Origin: Hydromicrobium sp964517765
GTDB taxonomy: Bacteria > Actinomycetota > Humimicrobiia > Humimicrobiales > Humimicrobiaceae
Length of the DNA: 16,484 nt
Direction of reading: 5' to 3'
Assembly: GCA_964517765.1 (NCBI GenBank)
Contig: CAZFEN010000024.1
Span: forward strand, 1 to 16,484
The translations under genes were made by a program, and so were the position numbers. This document shows, piece by piece, positions 1 to 5,431 of the stretch. The first letter of the stretch is position 1; each line of letters starts with the position of its first letter. Below the pieces are notes generated by a model. The model was not told the DNA's origin. It made no database searches and was given only the letters and a program-made list of their open reading frames with translations.

Positions 1-2
1 AT

Positions 3-56
3 GCCCATACTGATATGAGTATTAATAAGTATCTCTTTAAAAAGGGATTTGAATAG
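3..56 (+). other. Possible C-terminal tail of a CDS entering from the left
   Basis: Frame 3 of the plus strand is open from the left edge for 17 codons and closes with TAG at 54-56. It could be the end of a neighbouring gene that converges on the methyltransferase operon. The tail (ending KKGFE) is too short to assign to any family, and 17 open codons are easily expected by chance. No terminator hairpin with a T-run is seen in 57-86. Confidence 0.2.
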
Positions 57-86
57 TTAGTTAATGGTATGGAAAAATCTGACTTG

Positions 87-617
87 TTACCCTATTTTTA
101 GAAAACTATATATTTTTTTATCTTCTTTCTGTAATCTAAATAAACCTTTCTTTGTTATTTCTGAAATTATTTTTTCTCTTTCCAAATGATGATCACTGAC
201 CGATAAAATCCCTTCAGGTTTTAACACCCTGTATAATTCTTCCAATACTTGAACTTTATTGTCCAGGTCATGGTAAACATCAAAAAGCAGGATCACATCT
301 ATAGAGTTGTCAGAAAGATTTGTTTTACAATCCGATAGAATTTCTTCTATATTATCAAATCTGTTTTTAAAAGCGATTTTTTTTACCCTATCTATTGCCA
401 GAGGATTAATATCCAGTGCAAAGACTTTCCCATTACTACCGATCAACCTGGAAGCACTAAAAGAATAACCTCCAGGTCCGCACCCAAAATCAAGCACATG
501 ATATCCCTGTTTTATATCTAACTCTTTTAATATATTTATAGGTGGATTTAAAAAATCCCTGATTTTAAATCCAAAAGACATAAGCTTAAAATTTAGATCT
601 ATGTTTTTTCTATCCAT
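87..617 (-). CDS. Class I SAM-dependent methyltransferase (UbiE/arsenite-methyltransferase-like)
   Basis: A small Rossmann-fold methyltransferase of 176 aa, acceptor unknown. Motif I is VLDFGCGPG at residues 41-49, which binds S-adenosylmethionine. The acidic residue expected after strand 2 is D69 in FALDI. Motif IV-like DVILLFD lies at 107-113 and the post-motif LKPEG at 132-136. The N-terminus (FKLMSFGFKIRDFLNPP) resembles stand-alone methyltransferases common in anaerobic bacteria and archaea. It is the last gene of the AbrB-methyltransferase-methyltransferase operon, starting 20 bp after the previous stop. A purine-rich stretch TAGGGGGAAAA lies right behind that stop and can serve as its ribosome site, though the spacing to ATG is about 12 nt. 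The protein is shorter than typical UbiE (~250 aa) and lacks an obvious C-terminal substrate domain. The fold is secure; the substrate is not. Confidence 0.88.
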   Translation of the reverse strand: MDRKNIDLNFKLMSFGFKIRDFLNPPINILKELDIKQGYHVLDFGCGPGGYSFSASRLIGSNGKVFALDINPLAIDRVKKIAFKNRFDNIEEILSDCKTNLSDNSIDVILLFDVYHDLDNKVQVLEELYRVLKPEGILSVSDHHLEREKIISEITKKGLFRLQKEDKKIYSFLKIG

Positions 618-637
618 TATATTAATTTTCCCCCTAC

Positions 638-1297
638 CTATTGTTTTACTCCTTTTATAATTATTCCCATAAGATTGCAGCTAACTGTAGAGTTTTTCAA
701 AGCCGTGCCACCTAAAATAGATTGAATCTCTTTTAGTGTGTAAGATGCATTAATTGATGTTATAAGACCTGATCTTATTTCTTTTGGTTTAGCCAGTGCT
801 TTCATAAACCACTTTATAAAAAAGTTCATATCCCTTCGCATGTCACTTATAAAATAAATCCCCTGTGGTTTTAGGACCCGGAAGATTTCATTAAATATCT
901 TTTCAGGTTGAGACCATTCATGCAGAGAACCATTTGTAAAAACACCATCAAAGGTATTATCACTAAATGGCATATTTCTGGCGTCTCCTATCACATAATT
1001 AGCTCTGGCACTCAATCCATATTCCTCTGCATTTTTTTCAGCCAATTTGATCATATTGGCACTGATTTCAGCACCTTTTAACCGGGTACCTTCGGTTTTC
1101 TTTAACCACTCAAGTCCAAGATAGCCGGGGCCCGGGCCAATTTCAAGTGATAGGCCTTTATTTATGCCGGTTGCAATAATTAGATTTGTCTCCAGCCAGC
1201 CCCTATCTCTCATCCCCTTTAAGAAACTGTCATATATTTCAACCTCCAGCTCATCCTGTATTCCGCTATCAGTTTCTACAATTCTTTCTTTAACCAT
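638..1297 (-). CDS. Class I SAM-dependent methyltransferase
   Basis: A second methyltransferase, 219 aa, not a close copy of its downstream neighbour. SAM motif I is LEIGPGPG at residues 51-58, the acidic ribose-binding residue is probably E77 (GAEIS), GDARNMPF is at 104-111, FDGVF at 116-120, and LKPQG at 142-146. This matches the Methyltransf_11 pattern used on small molecules or lipids. The C-terminus after about residue 155 is amphipathic (FFIKWFMKALAKP) and may form a cap over the substrate. The start ATG overlaps the end of the AbrB gene by 8 bp and is preceded by GGAGAG at good spacing, so the two are translationally coupled. Substrate unknown. Confidence 0.88.
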   Translation of the reverse strand: MVKERIVETDSGIQDELEVEIYDSFLKGMRDRGWLETNLIIATGINKGLSLEIGPGPGYLGLEWLKKTEGTRLKGAEISANMIKLAEKNAEEYGLSARANYVIGDARNMPFSDNTFDGVFTNGSLHEWSQPEKIFNEIFRVLKPQGIYFISDMRRDMNFFIKWFMKALAKPKEIRSGLITSINASYTLKEIQSILGGTALKNSTVSCNLMGIIIKGVKQ

Positions 1298-1526
1298 TTT
1301 CTCTCCTTTTTTTAAAACTTCCTACTCCTTCTAAAATTTTAATAGCTATGCTTTTCATAATGTCCGCTTTTACAATAGCGATACCTTTATCTTCATCTCC
1401 AAGAACAAGCAGGCTGTCTCCTGTATTAATATTAAATTTCTCTCTTGCTTCTTTTGGAATAACAATTTGACCTTTTTCGCCAACTTTTACAGTTCCGTAC
1501 ATATACTTACCTTTTTTTATTTCCAT
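1290..1526 (-). CDS. AbrB/MazE/SpoVT-family DNA-binding protein
   Basis: A 78-aa protein with the swapped-hairpin AbrB fold: VKVGEKGQIVIPKEAR around residues 13-28 is the classic family signature, with GQIVIPKEAR the DNA-contact strand and turn. Residues 54-70 are probably a helix for dimerisation, and the tail KKRRENG is basic. Such proteins act as transition-state regulators or as antitoxins. There is no toxin next to it; instead two methyltransferases follow with an 8-bp overlap, so a role as operon regulator is the simplest inference. Two starts are possible: ATG at 1524-1526 (AGGA upstream) and an internal ATG at 1500-1502 with AAAGG upstream, giving a 70-aa protein more typical of the family. 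The promoter immediately upstream contains repeats suited to autoregulation. Confidence 0.85.
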   Translation of the reverse strand: MEIKKGKYMYGTVKVGEKGQIVIPKEAREKFNINTGDSLLVLGDEDKGIAIVKADIMKSIAIKILEGVGSFKKRRENG

Positions 1527-1550
1527 ATTATCCTAATTTTCTAAATAGTT

Positions 1551-1585
1551 ATACTTTTCATACTTATTATACTTATTAGAAAAGT
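1551..1585. promoter_or_regulatory. Tandem 9-bp repeats within an inverted repeat: likely operator
   Basis: Three consecutive 9-mers ATACTTTTC (1551-1559), ATACTTATT (1560-1568) and ATACTTATT (1569-1577) cover the -10 box and the start site. In addition ACTTTTC (1553-1559) and GAAAAGT (1579-1585) form a perfect 7-bp inverted repeat with a 19-bp spacer. The site would block the promoter when bound. The AbrB-family protein encoded just downstream is the obvious candidate binder (inference). Confidence 0.6.
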
Positions 1586-1593
1586 TATGTCAA
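1566..1593 (-). promoter_or_regulatory. Consensus sigma-70 promoter of the AbrB-methyltransferase operon
   Basis: On the minus strand a perfect -35 TTGACA (plus coordinates 1588-1593) is followed after 16 bp by a perfect -10 TATAAT (1566-1571). The expected start of transcription is near 1559, giving a leader of about 33 nt to the ATG at 1524-1526. A 12/12 match is rare, so this is likely a strong promoter that needs repression. Confidence 0.85.
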
Positions 1594-1656
1594 GAGATAT
1601 ATTACTCTACATTTTTAAAACTTTTACATTAAGATAATAAGCCGAGATGATAATTA

Positions 1657-1716
1657 ATGAAAATAGGAATTGTTATAAGTACAAATAAAGCAGAATCTAT
1701 TCTAACATTCGGTTAA
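1657..1716 (+). pseudogene. Remnant of a DsrE-family gene (N-terminus only)
   Basis: A 19-codon ORF begins MKIGIVISTN and stops at TAA 1714-1716. The opening matches, from memory, the first strand of small DsrE/sulfur-relay-type proteins, which often start MKIGIVISTND followed by AET. The rest of the ~115-residue family is absent: the following ~80 bp do not continue it in any frame that I can recognise, and the next gene end is at 1799. It may be a deletion remnant, or a coincidence in AT-rich DNA. No convincing ribosome site precedes it. Confidence 0.3.
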
Positions 1717-1798
1717 AATGACGTCTAAAGCCATTATACTTAATATAATTCTTCTTATAATATTTTACGCAGGATTACTTTACATGCTACTGCGAAGT

Positions 1799-2485
1799 CT
1801 ATTCGAATGGAGGCCCTTTGTCATATGCATCATTATTATAACCTGCTTTTTCCCAATAACCTCTGAAATCTTCATTGGATGATAACTCGATACGGGTAAC
1901 CCATTTTGCCCATTTATAACCGAATTTTTCTTTTGCCACTACCTGGAAAGGAAAACCTCTATCGTCAGGCAGGGTAATATCATTTAACTTAAAAGCAATC
2001 AGGATACTATTGTCCCGTATATAGTCAAGGTCCAGTGAAGTATAACCTTCATCAGGGACATCTGCAGTATAAAAAATAGCAATTTTTGCCTCAGGCTGAA
2101 TCCCTGCATCCTCAAAAATCGAATTTAACTGTGGACCTGTCCACTTGGCGATGAAATTCCAGCCTTCGACACAATTAAGATTCATCAGCCATGATTCCTG
2201 GGGATACTCCAATAACTCATCATAAGTAAGAGTCAGAGGGTTATCCACAAGACCATCTACTGTCAGAGTGTATGTATCCCTGTCCAGAATCTGCGTCCCG
2301 GACAGAGCATTGTTAAGCTGGTCTTTAATTGGTGTTAGGCTCGTTCCCTGAAATTCCGTAGCCTCAACTTCTCCGTTGGGTATAAACTCCTCAGGCTCAC
2401 CTTCTTTACCGCATCCGGATATTAAAAAGACTGCCAGTGCGGTAATTATAAGTAGCGATATCCATAATATTTTTAATTTTTTCAT
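1799..2485 (-). CDS. Lipoprotein with molybdopterin-binding oxidoreductase (sulfite-oxidase-like) domain
   Basis: A 228-aa protein from the ATG at 2483-2485, which I prefer because AGGAGG (2491-2496) sits 5 nt before it; the overlapping ATG at 2486-2488 is too close, and a frame-extending start at 2518 lacks support. Residues 1-25 are a lipoprotein signal (basic start, hydrophobic core, lipobox ISGC, Cys25). Residues 72-202 form the SUOX/YedY-type molybdopterin domain: C105 in LNCVEGW is at the position of the Mo-ligating cysteine, and GYKWAKWV at 189-196 matches the family's conserved GYKW-KW motif. No dimerisation domain, heme or extra membrane segment is present. Expected role: an extracytoplasmic reductase or oxidase; substrate unknown. 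The signal has lysines rather than a twin arginine, odd for a cofactor normally loaded before export. It stands alone, divergent from mgtE. Confidence 0.85.
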   Translation of the reverse strand: MKKLKILWISLLIITALAVFLISGCGKEGEPEEFIPNGEVEATEFQGTSLTPIKDQLNNALSGTQILDRDTYTLTVDGLVDNPLTLTYDELLEYPQESWLMNLNCVEGWNFIAKWTGPQLNSIFEDAGIQPEAKIAIFYTADVPDEGYTSLDLDYIRDNSILIAFKLNDITLPDDRGFPFQVVAKEKFGYKWAKWVTRIELSSNEDFRGYWEKAGYNNDAYDKGPPFE

Positions 2486-2572
2486 CATATCCTCCTTTTG
2501 CAATGGGTATTTTACCACAATAAAAATAAAAAATTCATCTTTACTGAAGAAAGTAATTTTTGTTTTTTTATA

Positions 2573-2600
2573 TTGTAATAAGAAAAAATAGGATTATAAT
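2573..2600 (+). promoter_or_regulatory. Candidate promoter for the mgtE leader
   Basis: TTGTAA (2573-2578, 4/6 to consensus) is followed after 16 bp by a perfect TATAAT (2595-2600). Initiation would be near 2607, giving a leader of about 320 nt before mgtE. The region is AT-rich, so other -10-like sequences exist (for example TATTAT near 2620), and this choice is provisional. Confidence 0.45.
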
Positions 2601-2637
2601 TAATGAGATTTTCGGTACTTTATTATAAATATCAAGA

Positions 2638-2661
2638 GGGCGTATTTTGGATAAAACACCC
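2638..2661 (+). promoter_or_regulatory. 5' hairpin of the mgtE leader
   Basis: GTATTTT (2642-2648) and AAAACAC (2653-2659) pair around the tetraloop GGAT with a single A-C mismatch, and GG/CC extends the stem past a bulged C. It is the first stable element of the predicted transcript, upstream of the switching segments. Function unknown; no T-run follows, so it is not a terminator. Confidence 0.4.
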
Positions 2662-2686
2662 GGTCAACGGCAAAATTTATTAATCA

Positions 2687-2800
2687 GTTTACCTTTTTTA
2701 AAAAATGGAGGTAAACAAAAAAGCACCTGTTCTCCTGTTTTAGCTGATTTCCTGGTATAGCTTTTTAACCTCCATTTTGAAAAAAGTTTAGAATGGAGGT
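2687..2800 (+). promoter_or_regulatory. Putative RNA switch: mutually exclusive pairings upstream of mgtE
   Basis: Four segments are seen directly. A' GTTTACC (2687-2693) is complementary to GGTAAAC (2710-2716), which overlaps segment A. A AAAATGGAGGT (2702-2712) is complementary over 11 bp to B ACCTCCATTTT (2768-2778). B is also complementary over 9 bp to C AATGGAGGT (2792-2800). AAAAAGC (2718-2724) and GCTTTTT (2760-2766) add a nested helix inside A:B. A can pair with A' or B, and B with A or C, so two global folds exist. C carries the Shine-Dalgarno of the 34-codon ORF that follows. In one fold (A:B) the site is free; in the other (A':A plus B:C) it is buried. B's ACCTCC could also cover the mgtE ribosome site. 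The ligand or signal is not identifiable; magnesium is a guess from the gene controlled. DNA-level operators are an alternative explanation. Confidence 0.5.
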
Positions 2801-2804
2801 CTCA

Positions 2805-2909
2805 ATGGATAGGATATCATATTTCTCATCAATCAATTCTATAGCCCCACTTTCTGACCTTCATAAAAAAATATTTTTTAAAAAGATGCCGCATCGCATT
2901 TATTTTTAA
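2805..2909 (+). CDS. Short upstream ORF (34 aa), candidate mgtE leader peptide
   Basis: ATG at 2805-2807 follows GGAGGT (2795-2800) with a 4-nt gap, and the frame runs 34 codons to TAA at 2907-2909, 21 bp before mgtE. An in-frame ATG at 2793 would add four residues but would have no ribosome site. The peptide has a serine-rich first half (SSINS) and a basic, aromatic second half (KKIFFKKMPHRIYF), with no recognised domain. The codons for KKIFFKK form an A7-T-A-T6 palindrome, a likely weak spot for polymerase or ribosome movement. By position it resembles the regulatory ORFs in enterobacterial magnesium-transporter leaders such as mgtL, though the sequence is unrelated. The ribosome stop lies just upstream of the mgtE site (2917-2922), allowing coupling. 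It may equally be a non-functional chance ORF. Confidence 0.45.
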   Translation: MDRISYFSSINSIAPLSDLHKKIFFKKMPHRIYF

Positions 2910-2930
2910 CATGGAGAGGAGGAACCCAAA

Positions 2931-4286
2931 ATGTTAAGCTATGAAGAACATGATATGGTTGAAAAAATCAATGAGCTTATCGAAAAAAAAGATTGGAAAG
3001 AAATAATAAAGAAACTTGCAGATCTTCCCTCTTCTGATATCGCTTATATATTGGAAAACTCCGGCAAAGAAACGGAACTGCTGCTGTTCCGTCTTCTCCC
3101 CAGAGAAAAGGCAGCAAAAGTCTTCTCCGAACTTGAAGTGGATGAACAGGAATCGATTTTACGAAATATCGGAAACGAAAAAGTAAAACAGATAATCCTT
3201 GAACTGCCGCCGGATGATAGAACTGAGATTTTCGGAGATCTTCCGGGAAATGTCACGCAGAAGCTGCTTAATATTCTTCCGCCGGTTGAACGTAAAGAAG
3301 CCCTGTCACTCCTGTGTTACTCGGAGGACAGCGTGGGAAGGATAATGACCCCGGAATATATAGCAGTCAGACCAACCTGGACCATAGAAAAAGCTCTGGA
3401 TCATATAAGAGAACTGGGTAAAGACGCCGAAACTATAAACATGGTTTATGTCGTTGACGATAAATGGCATCTCGTGGATAGCCTGCCCATCAGGAAATTT
3501 ATTCTGGGAAATCCTGTAAAAAATGTGGAATCCATTATGGATTATAAATTTATTTCCATATCCGCAGATAAGGATCAGGAAGAAGCGGCAAAGAAAATGA
3601 AAAATTATAATCTTGTGGCACTGCCGGTAGTTGATAAAGAGGGAGTATTGATAGGTATAGTCACAATCGATGATGTCCTGGATGTATTGGAAGAAGAAAC
3701 CACGGAAGACTTCCACAAGGGCGCTGCCGTTTCCCCGGTCGGTATAAACTATACAACGGCATCACCCTGGATGCTTTATACAAAAAGAGTCGTATGGCTG
3801 GCAATACTTCTCGTCACCGGATTCATCTCCTCTACGATAGTTGCACGTTTCCAGCTCACTCTCGAATCGGTTATTGCTCTCGCTTTTTTTATACCGGTTC
3901 TAATAGATACCGGAGGTAATACTTCGACACAATCGGCAACTCTTATTATCCGTGCAATATCGACCGGCGACCTCACTCTGCGAAAATGGTTTTCCGTTGT
4001 AAAAAAGGAACTGCTGGTGGGCCTTCTTCTTGGTTTATCAGTTGGAGCTGTCTTTTTCCTGAGAGGTGTCATTTTCAAGGATGGTATTCCGCTGGCACTG
4101 ACTCTGGGACTTTCCACTCTTAGTATAATAATAGTAGCTAATCTTATAGGCGCGATACTCCCAATAATCCTTACAAGAGCAAGATTGGACCCGGCAATAA
4201 TAAGCAGCCCCCTTCTAACAACAATAATCGATGCACTGGGACTTTTAATTTATTTTTACATTGCACGTCTTATTTTCAAACTTTGA
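2931..4286 (+). CDS. mgtE: Magnesium transporter/channel MgtE
   Basis: A 451-aa inner-membrane Mg2+ channel of normal family length. Residues 1-130 are the MgtE N superhelical domain. CBS domains occupy about 134-200 and 201-256; with the N domain they form the cytoplasmic Mg2+ sensor that closes the pore. The transmembrane part (about 284-451) has five hydrophobic segments. It carries the family motif PVLIDTGGNTSTQ at 322-334, and D434 in TIIDALG corresponds to the pore selectivity aspartate (D432 in Thermus MgtE). The start is supported by AGGAGG at 2917-2922, 8 nt before ATG. Transcription probably begins far upstream and passes through the structured leader and short ORF. The 3' end overlaps the convergent oxidoreductase gene by 11 bp. 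By eye, GC is higher than in neighbouring genes (32 of 60 bases in 3301-3360). Identification is secure. Confidence 0.97.
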   Translation: MLSYEEHDMVEKINELIEKKDWKEIIKKLADLPSSDIAYILENSGKETELLLFRLLPREKAAKVFSELEVDEQESILRNIGNEKVKQIILELPPDDRTEIFGDLPGNVTQKLLNILPPVERKEALSLLCYSEDSVGRIMTPEYIAVRPTWTIEKALDHIRELGKDAETINMVYVVDDKWHLVDSLPIRKFILGNPVKNVESIMDYKFISISADKDQEEAAKKMKNYNLVALPVVDKEGVLIGIVTIDDVLDVLEEETTEDFHKGAAVSPVGINYTTASPWMLYTKRVVWLAILLVTGFISSTIVARFQLTLESVIALAFFIPVLIDTGGNTSTQSATLIIRAISTGDLTLRKWFSVVKKELLVGLLLGLSVGAVFFLRGVIFKDGIPLALTLGLSTLSIIIVANLIGAILPIILTRARLDPAIISSPLLTTIIDALGLLIYFYIARLIFKL

Positions 4287-5292
4287 AATCGACCTTTATT
4301 CTGGTCCCATTTTCCAGAGATTTCTCGATTGCCTCAAGGATTTGAAGGTCATCCAGAGCTCTTTCCGTTGTATAGTAGGGTTTTGAGTTTGATTCGAGGC
4401 AATTACTGAAATCTTTCCACATATTGTAAGTAGGATCTTCATCCTTTAGTTTGATGATATCTTTCCTGCCACTATTTTCTTCTACTGTGATTTCCGATCC
4501 CTCTTCAAAGAATGCCAGACCCTTTGTCCCTCTTATAATAAAATAGTTCCTTTTCCCGTTAAGGTAATACGAATTACTGAAAACACCAATTGAATTGTTC
4601 CCATATCCAAAAACCATGGATTGGTAATCATAATCCCCATACCCGTCCTGCCTGTATTTGATTCCTGCCGCATAAACAGTCCGGGGCTTACCAAAAATTT
4701 TAGAAAGTGCTGCAATTTCATGGATACCGCCGTCCAAAAGCATTCCGAGGGGATATTTCGGATTGATCCTCCACTCCGTGTTCCCATAATCTTCTTCTGT
4801 GCCTTCTTTGTACCCTATGTAATCATGGAAGACTTTTTCAAACACAAGGACATCTCCAAGCCTGCCCGAATTTATTACTTTCAGTATTTCATCGGTAAAG
4901 TTTTTATAAACAAACTGTTCCAGAATGAAAACCCGCTTACCTGTCTCTTTCTCTCGCCTGACCAGCTCCTTTGCGTCTTTTACATTTGAAGCCATAGGCT
5001 TTTCCATGAATACATCTTTACCCGCATCGAGAGCAGCACTGGCAATTACCGGATTTAATGGTATGGGGGTGAGTATTACCACAGCATCTATAAACGGTTC
5101 CCTGAGCAGTGCTTTATAATCTTTATAAAAAGGCATCACCGGGTATTCTTTGTTTATCTTGTTTTTGCTTTTTTCGCTTGTGGCGCAGAATGCAGCCACT
5201 TCAAATTTATCTTCTAATTTTTTTAAAACCGGCTTGTGTGCCCATTCCCATATGAGACCGGGCCCTACTATGCCAAGACGAATTTTATTCAT
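4276..5292 (-). CDS. Gfo/Idh/MocA-family NAD(P)-dependent oxidoreductase
   Basis: A 338-aa two-domain dehydrogenase that would oxidise or reduce a hydroxyl of a sugar, inositol or related compound with NAD(P). The N-terminal Rossmann domain starts IRLGIVGPGLIW (residues 4-15), a variant of the dinucleotide glycine motif. The family hallmark EKPMA is at 97-101, with the catalytic-type lysine K98. The C-terminal sheet domain carries DGGIH at 187-191, where the histidine is the usual catalytic position. The start has GAGGAG 7 nt upstream. The gene lies 139 bp downstream of the asparagine-synthetase-like gene on the same strand and could be co-transcribed. Its stop overlaps mgtE tail-to-tail by 11 bp with no room for a separate terminator. 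Substrate cannot be told from sequence. Confidence 0.9.
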   Translation of the reverse strand: MNKIRLGIVGPGLIWEWAHKPVLKKLEDKFEVAAFCATSEKSKNKINKEYPVMPFYKDYKALLREPFIDAVVILTPIPLNPVIASAALDAGKDVFMEKPMASNVKDAKELVRREKETGKRVFILEQFVYKNFTDEILKVINSGRLGDVLVFEKVFHDYIGYKEGTEEDYGNTEWRINPKYPLGMLLDGGIHEIAALSKIFGKPRTVYAAGIKYRQDGYGDYDYQSMVFGYGNNSIGVFSNSYYLNGKRNYFIIRGTKGLAFFEEGSEITVEENSGRKDIIKLKDEDPTYNMWKDFSNCLESNSKPYYTTERALDDLQILEAIEKSLENGTRIKVDFKV

Positions 5293-5348
5293 ATTGTCGC
5301 TCCTCTATAATTGATAAATATTGGTCCGGTATAAAACCTTTCACCTTT

Positions 5349-5362
5349 TTATTATATAATAA
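5349..5362. promoter_or_regulatory. AT-only 14-bp palindrome upstream of the Gfo/Idh gene
   Basis: TTATTATATAATAA is a perfect palindrome containing TATAAT on either strand, about 60 bp before the oxidoreductase start. It could be a -10 region or operator, but no good -35 sits at the right distance and AT-rich palindromes occur by chance. The rest of 5293-5431 shows nothing else I can name. Confidence 0.25.
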
Positions 5363-5431
5363 GCAACAAAACAATCCATAGCGTTAAAAAAAATGAAAAT
5401 CTGGAAATTATATTATAGTTTTAAAAGAGGT

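Noticed and set aside
8..23. ATACT/AGTAT inverted repeat at the left edge as a terminator
   Set aside because: Only 5 bp of A/T-rich stem and no T-run.
1718..1882. 54-codon plus-strand ORF encoding a very hydrophobic peptide
   Set aside because: Half of it is antisense to the end of the molybdopterin-type gene, it lacks a ribosome site, and AT-rich DNA readily yields I/L/F-rich frames.
2641..2690. GGTCAAC-type motif suggesting an M-box magnesium riboswitch
   Set aside because: A similar short string occurs in the ykoK/M-box core, but the other conserved M-box segments and the expected helices are not present.
2705..2743. 12-codon ORF beginning ATGGAGGTA in segment A
   Set aside because: It has no ribosome site upstream, and its sequence is explained by the repeated TGGAGGT element.
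2863..2885. AT palindrome followed by A-rich sequence as an intrinsic terminator
   Set aside because: The stem has no G/C and no downstream T-run after the hairpin; it lies inside the short ORF.
3306..4117. Minus-strand ORFs of 136 and 113 codons opposite mgtE
   Set aside because: Shadows of a confidently identified gene, with no motifs or start signals.
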